DNA of 64,000 nt from Acidobacteriota bacterium (GTDB taxonomy: Bacteria > Acidobacteriota > Blastocatellia > RBC074), in the NCBI GenBank assembly GCA_016710075.1, contig JADJLO010000037.1, forward strand, positions 1 to 64,000, in the 5' to 3' direction. A model generated the notes under the pieces. It was not told the DNA's origin and did no database searches. It saw only the letters and a list, made by a program, of their open reading frames with translations. The position numbers were made by a program, and so were the translations under genes. Of this stretch, positions 18,171 through 28,000 are shown piece after piece. Numbering within the stretch: the first letter of the stretch is position 1; every line of letters begins with the position of its first letter.

Positions 18171-18736
18171 ATGGCCTGGATAAAAACGATTCCGTTGAAC
18201 GAGGGGAACGACCAGTTACGTGAAGCGATCGAAGGGCAGAAAGGCCTCTATCCGGTCGAGTATGCCACGCCGGTTCACCCAACCGGCGACGGGACTTCGG
18301 GCATCGTGGCCTCTCACAGCCTGATTCCGGAGGCTCTCAAGCACGCATTTTCGACTTTTGGGGCGCTGATGTCCCCCGATCTGCCGCTCGAACGGCGCCA
18401 GCACGAAATGATCGCGACGATGGTGTCGGTCATCAACCGGTGCCATTACTGACTGACCTCTCACGCAGAGTTTCTGCGCAGGGTGACAGTCGATGAAGAT
18501 CTGGTGGCAAGTCTACGCGAGGATTATACAAAAGCCCCGATTACCGATGCCGAGCGTGTCATCTCGATTACGTGGTCCAACTGACAAAAGACGCTACTAA
18601 AATTACTCCTCAGTACCATGAAAGACTGCGAAGCGCCGGTTTCGATGACCAGGGGATTCTGCAGATAACCCTCATCGCTTCGTGGTTCAATTACATCAAC
18701 CGCGTCGCCGATGCCCTGGGCGTCGGAAGAGAATAA
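18171..18736 (+). CDS. AhpD-like (carboxymuconolactone decarboxylase fold) peroxidase with in-frame TGA, candidate selenoprotein; downstream frameshift
   Basis: The start follows AGGAGGAGG. The first 93 codons (to HEMIATMVSVINRCHY) match peroxidase-related AhpD-like proteins up to the active-site CxxC. The second cysteine position is TGA (18450-18452), giving C-H-Y-U. The same frame continues as LTSHAEFLRRVTVDEDLVAS, which is the family sequence after the active site, so TGA is read through rather than ending the gene. A hairpin follows at the right distance for a bacterial SECIS. Near 18558 one base is missing; with it restored the protein continues LDYVVQLTKDATKITPQYHE and ends FNYINRVADALGVGRE at 18736, about 188 residues, the normal length. 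The role would be thiol- or selenol-based reduction of peroxides. The alternative is a decaying gene carrying both a nonsense and a frameshift mutation. Confidence 0.7.
18451..18491 (+). promoter_or_regulatory. Candidate bacterial SECIS hairpin
   Basis: The upper stem CGCAGA (18464-18469) pairs perfectly with TCTGCG (18473-18478) around the loop GTT. The lower stem GACTG plus ACCT (18451-18459) pairs with GGGT (18481-18484) and CAGTC (18487-18491), with small internal loops. The loop G is 18 bases after the TGA, and a G at the start of a short apical loop at this spacing is what SelB-dependent selenocysteine insertion in bacteria uses. It lies inside coding sequence, as expected in bacteria. 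Confidence 0.6.
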
Positions 18737-18740
18737 GAAA

Positions 18741-18891
18741 GAAAGAAAGATTACGAAACAGACGAAATAAACGAAACAGACGAAAAATTTTCAAGGGTGA
18801 ATTGACCAATTCTTTCAGGAAACGTATCTCCAAATGAAACACGTTTCTTCATCCCTTGAAATTTTTTCGTCTGTTTCGTAATCTTTCTTTC
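18741..18891. repeat. Dispersed nonamer palindrome element, copy E
   Basis: The left arm, 18741-18801, begins GAAAGAAAGATTACGAAACA and ends TTTTCAAGGGTGAA. The right arm, 18848-18891, is its near-perfect complement, except that the left arm has 18 extra bases, exactly two 9-base units. An inner stem (AAACGT with ACGTTT) extends the fold. The element lies between the convergent AhpD-like and UbiD genes. Confidence 0.88.
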
Positions 18892-18905
18892 TTCTCTTCT
18901 CTTCG

Positions 18906-20354
18906 CTACAAGCCGAGTTTACGCCATTTCTCATCGACCGTGCGTTTGACTTCCTCGGCGGTATTATTCTCAAGGGGCCAGCGGCGATCGAAGCCTTCGT
19001 TCTTCCACTTGCGGGTTCCGTCAATTCCCATTTTTGAGCCAAATCCGAGGTTGCGCGACGAGTGATCGAGGACATCGACTGGTCCGAGCGTGAATTGAAT
19101 ATCGCGTTCCGGGTCGATGTTGTTGAGCACCTTCCACGCGACTTCGCTGGGATCCTGGACGTTGACGTCGTCGTCTACAACTACGATGCATTTGGTGAAC
19201 ATCGCCTGGCCGAGCCCCCAGATGGCGTTCATGATTTTGCGGGCGTGTCCGGGATACTGTTTGCGGATCGAGACGAGCATGAGGTTATGGAAGACGCCCT
19301 CGTGAGGCAGACTCATATCGACGATCTCGGGGTATTGCCGTTTGAGCACCGGCAGGGTAATTCGTGTAATCGCCCATCCCATCCAGCAATCTTCCATCGG
19401 CGGGCGGCCGACTATCGTAGTCTGGTAGATCGGATTTTTGCGATGCGTGACCGTTGTCACGTGAAAGACCGGGTAAGGCTCTTCCAGTGTGTAGAAGCCG
19501 GTGTGATCTCCGAACGGCCCTTCAATGCGGCGCTCGGTGGGATCGACATAGCCTTCGAGCACGATTTCAGCCGATGCAGGGACTTCGAGATCGACCGAGA
19601 CGCATTTGACCATTTCGATCGGCTTTTCGCGGATGAAGCTGGCGAAGATCATCTCATCGAGGTCATCGGGCAGAGGCAGCGTTGCCGCAAAATTCGTGAT
19701 CGGTTCGGCTCCGATGGCCACAGCGACTTCCATACGCTGAGCGCCGCGCTTCTCCTGGTCGCGGTGATGAGCGGCTCCGTGCTTGTGAATCTGCCAGTGC
19801 ATTCCGGTGGTCTGCTCGTCATAGACCTGCATCCGGTACATCCCGCAGTTGCGCTTTCCAGTCCTCGGATTTTTGGTGAAGACCATCGGGAAGGTGATGA
19901 AGCGCCCTCCGTCGGCCTCCCAGCATTTGAGTATCGGGAAATCGAACAGAGAGAACTCGCCCTCGCGTTTGATCACTTCCTGACAGGGCCCCGATTTCAC
20001 CTCACGCGGAAAATATTTGCCGATCTCCGCGAGCTTCGGCAGCATTTTGACCTTTTCAAGCAACCCTTCGGGGGATTTGAAATCCAGCCATTCGGTCAGT
20101 CTGGCCGCCACGTCCTCGACGCTGTCAACTTCGAGAGCCAGCTCCATGCGGCGCTTGCTGCCAAGAGCGTTGATCAGAACCGGAATCTTTCCGCCATCGA
20201 CATTCTCGAAAAGCAGCGCCGGGCCGCCCCGCTTTGAAACGCGATCGGTGATCTCCGTGATCTCCTGATCGCTCGAAACCGGAACAGATATCCGCTTGAG
20301 CTCCCTGTTCTTTTCCAAAGCTTTGATGAATTCACGTAAATCGGCGTATGCCAT
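18906..20354 (-). CDS. UbiD-family decarboxylase
   Basis: A 482-residue member of the UbiD family, prenylated-FMN-dependent reversible decarboxylases of aromatic or unsaturated acids. Conserved blocks include FPREVKSGPCQEV, PRTGKRNCGMYRMQV, HWQIHKHGAAHHRD (about residues 185-200), and the catalytic-glutamate region EIVLEGYVDPTERR with EGPFGDHTGFY. The start at MAYADLREFIKAL (20354) has GGAG upstream. The length fits UbiD (about 490). In quinone synthesis UbiD or its menaquinone counterpart MqnL would act on a polyprenyl hydroxybenzoate or dihydroxynaphthoate. No UbiX or other quinone genes are nearby, so the substrate is open. The gene end is 15 bases from repeat copy E. Confidence 0.9.
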   Translation of the reverse strand: MAYADLREFIKALEKNRELKRISVPVSSDQEITEITDRVSKRGGPALLFENVDGGKIPVLINALGSKRRMELALEVDSVEDVAARLTEWLDFKSPEGLLEKVKMLPKLAEIGKYFPREVKSGPCQEVIKREGEFSLFDFPILKCWEADGGRFITFPMVFTKNPRTGKRNCGMYRMQVYDEQTTGMHWQIHKHGAAHHRDQEKRGAQRMEVAVAIGAEPITNFAATLPLPDDLDEMIFASFIREKPIEMVKCVSVDLEVPASAEIVLEGYVDPTERRIEGPFGDHTGFYTLEEPYPVFHVTTVTHRKNPIYQTTIVGRPPMEDCWMGWAITRITLPVLKRQYPEIVDMSLPHEGVFHNLMLVSIRKQYPGHARKIMNAIWGLGQAMFTKCIVVVDDDVNVQDPSEVAWKVLNNIDPERDIQFTLGPVDVLDHSSRNLGFGSKMGIDGTRKWKNEGFDRRWPLENNTAEEVKRTVDEKWRKLGL

Positions 20355-20520
20355 GTCTTTTCTCCACAAGGTTAAATGAATTGCGTTTCAAGGATGGTAG
20401 CAACCGGAAGGGGATGAGACAAGGCGCAGTTTTGTCGAGGGTGTCAAAAAAAAGTAACAGTTATTGATCCTGAGTTTTAAACAGAGCTTTTGCAATGTCG
20501 CATCAAATTAGCGGAATGAT

Positions 20521-20582
20521 CAAACGAGTTGATAGGGGTAGGGGGAACCGTGAGGCTCCTCCTACCCCTATCAACTCGTTTG
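20521..20582. repeat. 62-bp near-perfect palindrome upstream of the radical SAM gene
   Basis: Left arm CAAACGAGTTGATAGGGGTA and so on from 20521, and right arm ending TACCCCTATCAACTCGTTTG at 20582. The 29-base arms match at all but two positions with a 4-base loop. It lies about 170 bases before the radical SAM start and 167 bases beyond the UbiD start, between divergent genes. There is no T-run. A regulatory hairpin, a protein-binding site or a relic of a small palindromic mobile element are possible. Confidence 0.75.
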
Positions 20583-20753
20583 GCGATTATTCCAGGCACT
20601 AAATTCATGTCGACGGCAGCATCACAGGTCACCGCACTTCAAAGGTTTCACCTGCATTCAAGTATCTTTTTATCGTCAAATGAGATCAAATTATTTGTCT
20701 GTTTTATTTCGTGTACTCATCGTTACAGACTTCTCTGGCTGGAAAGATTGATA

Positions 20754-22061
20754 ATGAAACTATTGTTGATTGCGCCGGAAGGCCTTGAGGTTCATGGCTT
20801 CAAGGGTTCGAAACATGCTCATCATTTAAACCTGGCAATCGTAGCTGCGCTGGCCACACCCTGGTTTAGAGATATAAAAATCGTCGAGGAGGAGTTCGAA
20901 CGTCTTGACCTCGACGAATCGGTCGATCTTGTGGGAATCACAATGATGACCTGCCAGGCAGAGCGCGGGTACCAGATTGCCGATCACTTCCGCAGACGCG
21001 GCATCCGTACCATTTGCGGCGGCAGCCACGCGACCTTTATGCCGCAGGAGTGCAGCAGGCACTTTGATGCGGTCGTGGTCAACGAGGTCGAGCCGGTCTG
21101 GGATGAGATCATGGCCGATTTTACGGCCGATAAGCTCAAACCCGTTTACCATTCTGATAAACTCACAGACCTGAGTGACATGCCCATTCCTCGCAAGGAG
21201 CTCTTCCGAAACAACGGCAAAATTACGCTCAGCGATGTGATACAGGCCGGTCGCGGATGCCCTTTAGGATGCGAGTTCTGCACCGTCACGCAGATGTACG
21301 GCAAGAAATTTCGCACTCGCCCGGTTGAGAATATCGTCGAGGAGATCGAACGCTTCAAGTCCAGACGCCTCTTCTTCGTCGACGACAACATCTTCCTTTC
21401 CAGATCGTACGCCTACGAATTATTCGAGGCCCTGATTCCTCTCAAGGTAGAGTGGGCCAGCCAGGGATCCATGGAGTTGATCTGCCGCGATGCTCAATTG
21501 TTGAAACTCGCCGCTCGCTCCGGCTGCGTCAGCCTCTTTGTCGGCATCGAGACAGTGAACCAGGAAACCCTTAATGCGGCCAACAAACATTTCAACAAAG
21601 TCGCTAATTACAATGAGAACATACGCAGGATTGCGGAGGCGGGTATTATGGTCGTGGGATCATTCATCTTCGGCTTTGAGGAGGATAAGCTGCAATGCTT
21701 CGATAGTGTATACGACTTTGCTGTCGATAACCGTCTCAGCATGGTCAACTGCGGCATCATGACGCCATTTCCCGGATCGGTCACCTACGACAAGGCCCTG
21801 CGGGATAATAAAGTGTTCGATTTTCGCTGGGGGCAATATACCGGCACCAATCTGGTATGGAGACACCCGAACATGAGCAAGGAGGAGATAGAAGAGGGTT
21901 ATGACCGATTTCGCCGCCGTTTTTATTCATGGCAATCGATTGCCAGACGCTTCTGGACAAACCGTGCCCATCCGCTCTACTTCCTGAGCATGAATCTGCA
22001 CCTCTGGTGGCTTTATAAAACCAGACCGCACCGCACCGTTCGCTGCCTGCCGCCACTATAA
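20754..22061 (+). CDS. B12-binding-domain radical SAM protein
   Basis: A 435-residue protein. Residues 1-130 form a cobalamin-binding-like Rossmann domain (MKLLLIAPEG, DLVGITMMTCQAERGYQIA, TICGGSHATFMPQE). The radical SAM core carries the [4Fe-4S] motif in AGRGCPLGCEFCTV (CxxxCxxC, about residues 170-180), followed by FFVDDNIFLS and VGIETVNQETL. The C-terminal domain has MTPFPGSVTYDKAL, typical of the BchE/HpnP/HpnJ-like class (DUF4070 type). Members methylate or cyclise lipids and tetrapyrroles; this one cannot be assigned to a substrate. The ATG at 20754 is chosen because family similarity starts there; upstream in-frame codons run through the 62-bp palindrome. Confidence 0.88.
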   Translation: MKLLLIAPEGLEVHGFKGSKHAHHLNLAIVAALATPWFRDIKIVEEEFERLDLDESVDLVGITMMTCQAERGYQIADHFRRRGIRTICGGSHATFMPQECSRHFDAVVVNEVEPVWDEIMADFTADKLKPVYHSDKLTDLSDMPIPRKELFRNNGKITLSDVIQAGRGCPLGCEFCTVTQMYGKKFRTRPVENIVEEIERFKSRRLFFVDDNIFLSRSYAYELFEALIPLKVEWASQGSMELICRDAQLLKLAARSGCVSLFVGIETVNQETLNAANKHFNKVANYNENIRRIAEAGIMVVGSFIFGFEEDKLQCFDSVYDFAVDNRLSMVNCGIMTPFPGSVTYDKALRDNKVFDFRWGQYTGTNLVWRHPNMSKEEIEEGYDRFRRRFYSWQSIARRFWTNRAHPLYFLSMNLHLWWLYKTRPHRTVRCLPPL

Positions 22062-22075
22062 TTGGAGCAGGTTTG

Positions 22076-22702
22076 TTACGGATGCCACTTGTGGTGTTCG
22101 TAGATCGGCTCGACCTGTTTGCTCAGTCGCGCGTAATCTTCCGGAAGGTCTATGTCTTCGAGGATGGCCGGCGTATCGACAGGCACTTCCTGCCAGTCAT
22201 CTTTATGGACATTGATGAATCCTTTCATGCCGCCTTCAACGTCGTCATCGAGCTGCATGATGTCGTCGATATACTCCGCACTGATGATGATCGGATGGCC
22301 GGCTTTTCCCTGATATGTCGGGACGATGATTCCCTTTCCGCTCTTGCCGAATTCTTCAATCAACTTGTCGATCAACTCAGTGGTGATCATCGGCTGATCG
22401 ACCAGCGCGATCAGATACCCGTCGACATTGGGATTGTTCATCTCCAGTCCGGTCTTGATCGAACTAAGCATCCCTTTCTTATAATCCTTGTTGATTGCGT
22501 ATTGCACACCCGTGCCGGCCAGAGATGTTCGTACTTCCAGCTCACGGTGCCCCAGAACTACAAAGATATCCGCAAGCTGTGAGTTCAGCATCTGATCAAC
22601 GCACTCGCCTATCACCGTGCGACGCCCCCACTTCATCAGGGGTTTGAACGCTCCCTGCATCCGGCTCGATTCCCCAGCGGCTAATAAAATTCCTGAAATC
22701 AT
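22076..22702 (-). CDS. MobA/MocA-like nucleotidyltransferase
   Basis: A 208-residue single-domain NTP transferase. The N-terminal nucleotide-binding signature is ILLAAGESSRMQGAFK (about residues 5-20). Metal-binding DQPM follows LIALV near residue 108, and KAGHPIII is near residue 140. This matches the MocA/MobA-like group, which transfers CMP or GMP to molybdopterin, and more generally sugar-nucleotide transferases. No molybdoenzyme, XdhC or CoxL genes are nearby, so the acceptor is uncertain. It converges on the radical SAM gene, with 14 bases between the stops. Confidence 0.82.
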   Translation of the reverse strand: MISGILLAAGESSRMQGAFKPLMKWGRRTVIGECVDQMLNSQLADIFVVLGHRELEVRTSLAGTGVQYAINKDYKKGMLSSIKTGLEMNNPNVDGYLIALVDQPMITTELIDKLIEEFGKSGKGIIVPTYQGKAGHPIIISAEYIDDIMQLDDDVEGGMKGFINVHKDDWQEVPVDTPAILEDIDLPEDYARLSKQVEPIYEHHKWHP

Positions 22703-23189
22703 AACGTGATTTCCGCCTCCTGATTCTTATTAGATCTTAATTATTTGAATAAATTCTTACTTAAACTATTGATGGTGATTAGACGATAGATTGCACCAAG
22801 CCTGTTTTGTAATCAAGGGTTAAAAAGAAAGGGGGTTAAAAAGAAAGAGCTTAATGCTTAAGGATTACTTCAGGTTGGGATTGGACGATCCCGGATTACG
22901 CAAAATTACCCACCTGAAATCGGAATTTTCCATAGCCTGCCATATAAATCACAAGGGAATGGGGTATTTAACGCCTTTTTGCCGAGGCACGAAAGTTGCG
23001 GTTCATTTCACCTTCGGAATAGTGTCTACACACGAATAAGCAAACCAATGATGCGCCTCACGAGACAGAGGTTAGGCAGTCCCCCCCCCCCGCATTGATC
23101 TTTGATACCTGGAATAAAAGGTCGACCCGGTGCCCGACCTCGAACTGCGGGCTTCAGAATTCAGCCGCATCAAAACAGGAGAGATGGTT
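22703..23189. other. Intergenic region upstream of the giant surface protein, with an 11-base C tract
   Basis: A 487-base gap containing an uninterrupted run of 11 C at 23081-23091, 98 bases before the likely start codon of the giant gene. A 61-codon frame (22854-23039) has no ribosome site and is not called. AGGAG at about 23177-23181 precedes the ATG at 23190 by 8 bases. Weak TTGATC and TTGATA hexamers lie just downstream of the C tract (23095-23110), but no convincing -10 partner is seen. Confidence 0.6.
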
Positions 23190-25076
23190 ATGTACAAGAG
23201 ATTATTTTTTGCCGGGGCAGTTGTACTGATGATACTGCTGGGCGGTATCTATTCAGTGAGATCAAGGGCAGGTTTTGAGCCGGTAGCGTGCGCGATTACA
23301 GTCTCGCCGGGATTCCAGGCTTTCGGATCATCGGCCGGAAACGGGACGATTACTGTCACCTCGGGGTGCAACTGGACGGCGACGACGGGTTCTGGATGGA
23401 TCACACTCAACCCTGGGGCCACAGGATCGGGCAATGGATCATTCGGTTATTCAGTAGCGTCGAACAGCGACACAAGGACGAGGATCGGATCGGTTTTGGT
23501 TGGTGGCAGGTTCATCCCCATCACTCAGTCGAACAGCGGCGGCAACTGCACTATCAGCCAGGCAACCGTGGGGCAGGCTGTTTCCGGATCGCTCAGTACC
23601 GGCGATTGCCGGTCAATAGTCGACTCGAATGCCTATGCGGATCTTTTTGCATTTTCAGGCCAGGCCGGACAGCGGATCGTCATTTCACAAACGGCATCAT
23701 CATGGGATACCTATCTGACGCTCTTCGGGCCGGACGGGGCGCAAATTGCGTTCAACAACAACGAGAGCTCGGGCTCCACCAATTCAAGAATCCCTCCCGG
23801 ATCAACGTTCTTTATTCTTCCTCTCACCGGCAACTACATCATCGAAACGAGTTCCTGGGATGCAAACATCACAGGGTCATACAATCTCTCCATCACAGAG
23901 CCGGCAGGGACCACCTGTACCTACGATGTGTTTCCTTCGCCGGTAGGAATGCCGGCTCAGAGCGCGACCATATCTCTGATTGAGACTTCTCTCAGCAACT
24001 GCGAGTGGACTGCGTTCAGCCCACTGTCGTGGATCAATGTCAATGGTTCCGTATTCACCAACGGTTCAGGAAATGGAGTAATCAATGCAACCCTCACCGC
24101 CAACACCAGTCAGGGTTATAGGATAGGAAGAGTCCTGATTGCCGGGAAGTACATTACATTCATTCAGGACGGCACGGGAGGCAACAATTGCCTTGATGTT
24201 GGAAGTGACTCAACCACCAATATAACCGTTCCAGGCACAAAATCCGGGGCATGGGCGGCCGGGGATTGCGCCGCGCCATACGGGGCATTTTCAGATCTCT
24301 ACTGGTTCACAGGAATAGCCGGCCAGGAGATCGCAATCTCTCTCACTACGACAAGCAGCTTTTCGAATTTGATACTTTACGGGCCCAATGGCCAGGCGAT
24401 CATGGATCTCCAGGGTTCCGGCAATCTGAGAATCCCGGCGGGCACGGGACACGTAACTCTCCCTGTCAACGGAGCCTACATTATCGACGCCGGATCGGGT
24501 GCGGCGGCGAGTTATACGCTGAACGTGAGCATCCCTTCGACTCAGCCTTCATGCCCCACGGTCAGCGGGATCAATCCGACAAGCGGTGCGGTTGGAAACA
24601 GCGTGACGATCACGGGAACGAATTTGACGGGTGTGACGGCGGTCAAATTCACCAACAACGTCTCGGCGCAATTCACCATCAACAGCGACACAAGCATGAC
24701 GACTACGGTCCCCTCCGGTGCAGTCACCGGGCCGATCACACTGAGCAAGGAGAACTGCGCCGACACGGCAACCGGCATCTTCATCGTCACCGGCGGGGGT
24801 GGAGGCGGGTGCTCGACGCCGAGCTTCGGTGCGGCAACCAATTACTCTACTGGTGGTGTACAGCGACATCCGGGCGTGGACGTCAAGGTCATCGGGCGAT
24901 TACTGAATAGGATGCGATGGCAGAATGGATATGGCTACATCCAACTTCAACGGCAACAATGTAGCGATATTCCTTGCCAACAGCAGTGGCGGATTCAACA
25001 GTGCAACTTACATCAATGTAGGCATGGGACCGACGGCGATTGCATCTGCGGATTTCAATGGCGACGGAAAAAATGA
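23190..25076 (+). CDS. Giant mosaic surface protein, segment 1: signal peptide, BACON and PPC domains, IPT/TIG
   Basis: The start at MYKRLFFAGAVVLMILLGGI is favoured by an AGGAG site 8 bases upstream and opens with a signal peptide. Next come a BACON-type domain (CAITVSPGFQAFGSSAGNG, residues about 29-110), a PPC-like domain ending in GNYIIETSSW (about 115-225), a second BACON (CTYDVFPSPVGMPAQS, about 230-325), a second PPC-like domain (about 330-440) and an IPT/TIG domain (CPTVSGINPTSGAVGNSVTI, about 445-535). The frame then enters a VCBS-type repeat (FGAATNYSTGG) and is lost around 24,850-24,920, where several base changes are needed to rejoin the following frame. These domains are typical of large secreted adhesins and hydrolase scaffolds. 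The last 70 residues as written are out of frame. Confidence 0.8.
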   Translation: MYKRLFFAGAVVLMILLGGIYSVRSRAGFEPVACAITVSPGFQAFGSSAGNGTITVTSGCNWTATTGSGWITLNPGATGSGNGSFGYSVASNSDTRTRIGSVLVGGRFIPITQSNSGGNCTISQATVGQAVSGSLSTGDCRSIVDSNAYADLFAFSGQAGQRIVISQTASSWDTYLTLFGPDGAQIAFNNNESSGSTNSRIPPGSTFFILPLTGNYIIETSSWDANITGSYNLSITEPAGTTCTYDVFPSPVGMPAQSATISLIETSLSNCEWTAFSPLSWINVNGSVFTNGSGNGVINATLTANTSQGYRIGRVLIAGKYITFIQDGTGGNNCLDVGSDSTTNITVPGTKSGAWAAGDCAAPYGAFSDLYWFTGIAGQEIAISLTTTSSFSNLILYGPNGQAIMDLQGSGNLRIPAGTGHVTLPVNGAYIIDAGSGAAASYTLNVSIPSTQPSCPTVSGINPTSGAVGNSVTITGTNLTGVTAVKFTNNVSAQFTINSDTSMTTTVPSGAVTGPITLSKENCADTATGIFIVTGGGGGGCSTPSFGAATNYSTGGVQRHPGVDVKVIGRLLNRMRWQNGYGYIQLQRQQCSDIPCQQQWRIQQCNLHQCRHGTDGDCICGFQWRRKK

Positions 25077-28000
25077 TCTCGCAGTTGCCAATTACATTTC
25101 CGACAACGTTTCGATATTGCTTGGCAACGGGAGTGGTGGGTTCTCTTCACCCACAAATTTCGCGGTAGGCACTACTCCACGCAACATCAGCGTGAGCGAT
25201 TTCAACGGCGACGGCAAATCGGATCTGGCGGTAGCCAACTGGAACTCGAATAATGTGTCCGTCCTGCTTGGAAACGGGAGTGGCGGATTCAGCGCGGCAT
25301 CGCCGCTTGCAGCCGGCACAATAACTCTGGGAGTGGCAACAGGCGATTTTAATGGCGACGGTAAACAGGATGTTGCCGCATCGAATGGAACCTCGTCAAA
25401 CGTTTCTATCTTCCTGGGCAATGGAAACGGGACATTCGGCGCAGCCGTAAATTATCCAACCGGGACCCGGCCTTTTTCCGTGGCAGCCGGCGATCTGAAC
25501 GGTGACGGCAAACTCGATCTGGCGACGGCAAACTATGACTCGGCCAATGTATCTGTGCTCATCGGGAACGGATCGGGAGGCTTTGCGACGCCGGTGAACT
25601 TTAGTGTAGGAACCCAACCGATCAACATTGCGATCAGCGATCTGAATATGGACGGGAAACTGGATCTCGCAGTAGCCGTTTATGGCGGGCCTCACGTTGC
25701 CATTCTTCAGGGCAACGGAAATGGAACCTTCGCCGCACCGATTAATCTGACTGTCGGCAATGCTCCGAACTTCGTCGCACCGGCTGATATTAATGGAGAC
25801 GGCAAGGTCGATCTGGCAGCGACTAATTCCCAGTCAGCGCCAGTCTCTGTGCTTCTCAACACCTGCATCTCGACCCAATGCCCGACTGTGAGCGGGATCA
25901 ATCCGACGAGCGGATCAATCGGCGCAAACGTGACGATCACGGGCGCGAATCTGACCGGCGTCAGTGCGGTAAAATTCGCCGGTAATATCTCAGCCACATT
26001 CACGGTGGTGAATGACACGACGATCAATGCGACGGTTCCAAATGGAGCGACCACAGGAGTAATTACTCTGAGCAAGTCGGGGTGCAATGATGTTCAGACA
26101 GCGTCATTCCAGGTTACGACATCCGGCAATAATCCCGTTCCGGTGCTGCTCAATCTGTATCCGAACGCTGCCGTTGTCTGCGATCCGCCTTTCACTCTGA
26201 CTGTTGGCGGGACCGGATTCATCAACGGCTCGGTCATCCGCTGGAATGGAGCGGATCTGGTGACCGGCTACGTCAATTCAACGCAATTGACTGCAACGAT
26301 ATCGGCTTCGCTGTTGGCTGCGCAGGGGACGGTAACCATCGGGGTCTTCAACCCCTCACCGGGCGGAGGGCTTTCGAACACTGTCAATTTCACCATTTAT
26401 GCCAATGGCTCTCTGGTGTGGGATCAGAGCGGAGGGCCAGAGACTGGCGATATCGAAGAGATGGCATACATGGGAGAGCAGTTGTTTGCCGGAACATTCA
26501 GCGGGCACGTTTTTACGTCGTTCAATAATGGCCAGAACTGGATCGATATCACAGGCGGGCAGCCTTTCGGCACAATATTTGATCTGATGGTCACCGGATC
26601 GAACATCTTTGTCGGCTGCAACGATGGCGTCTACCTGTCGAGCAACAAGGGATTGAGCTGGACAAAGGTCGGCAATGGTCTGCCGGCTGGAAGGACGATC
26701 TTTGCGCTCGGTGCCAACGGATCGAGGCTTTTCGCCTGGGCATCGAGCACTGGGATGTACATCTCCGACAACAATGGCGGCCTCTGGACATTTTCCAACT
26801 CCGGGCTTCCGGTACAGACCGTCAATGCGATCATCGTCAACGGTTCGACCATTTTTGCAGGAGGCGCCGCAGGCGTTTATGTTTCGACGAACAATGGGCA
26901 GAGCTGGACGGCATCGAATACAGGCCTCCAGTCAGGCAGCAGCACGGCTTATGTCGTTTCGTTGTCCTTGTCGGGCGGAAACGTCCTCGCCGGATCTTCT
27001 GGTGGGGGTTTATTCTCGTCCAGCAACAACGGGCAGAGCTGGACTCAGATCACGAACGGGCTCAGCCAGACGTTGACGATCACCGATATCGGTTACAGCG
27101 CGCCTTACACATTAATCAGCACATCCGGCCAGGGAGTCTATCTTTCGACCAGCAACGGCTTGGCCTGGAGTAACGCGACGTTTAACCTGAGCGACCTATA
27201 TGCCCGGTCCGTCATGGTTGCACCGACAGGCATTTTTGTGGGGACTCAAAGCGCGGGAGTTTTCCTGCTGGGTGCCGGCGATGTGTGGAGCCCGAAGAAC
27301 TCGGGGCTGCGCAATGGTTGGATCACCGATTTGGAGATGATCGGCAGCACATTGTTTGCCGGCACCGGTCGATCCGGCATTTTCAAATCCACCAACAACG
27401 GACAGAGCTGGACGGCGATGAATTCCGGGCTTCCCAGTATCAAATTGATCTCGGATATTGTTGTCGGCAATGGCCTGATGTTTGCGGCTAACTCAACATC
27501 CGTTTACGTCTCGTCCGACAATGGGCAGAACTGGACTCTGGCCAACAGCACTCCATTTCCTGCAACACCGGTGACAAAGATGGCCATCATCGGATCGAAT
27601 CTTTTTGCAGGCACTACAGGCGGAGGAATGTCAATTTCGACAAACAACGGCGCCACCTTTACTACCATCAATAATGGATTTCCTGTGGTTGTCGGCTCAT
27701 CCGTTCAGGAACTTTTTGTGGATGGAGTAAATCTTTATGCTGCCGGCAGCCTCGGCATATACGTTACAAGCAATAATGGCCAGAGTTGGACGGCGCTACC
27801 CAATGGGCAGACAACCGGAGCAGTTCTTGCCCTGGCAAAGATCGGCAACGCCTTTTTTGCAGGCACTCATATATCGGGCGTTTATGTCTCGACCAACAAC
27901 GGCGCCAACTGGTCAGTCATAAATAACGGACTGACAAATTTGACCGTTTACGATCTGGCAACATACGGGTCGAACCTTTACGCGGCAACCGGCGGTGGCG

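Noticed and set aside
19062..20237. 391-codon plus-strand frame opposite UbiD
   Set aside because: Antisense to a well-supported UbiD gene; composition is that of a reverse-strand shadow with no recognisable domain.
22854..23039. 61-codon frame upstream of the giant gene
   Set aside because: No ribosome site, no recognisable features, and it lies in an AT-rich leader region.
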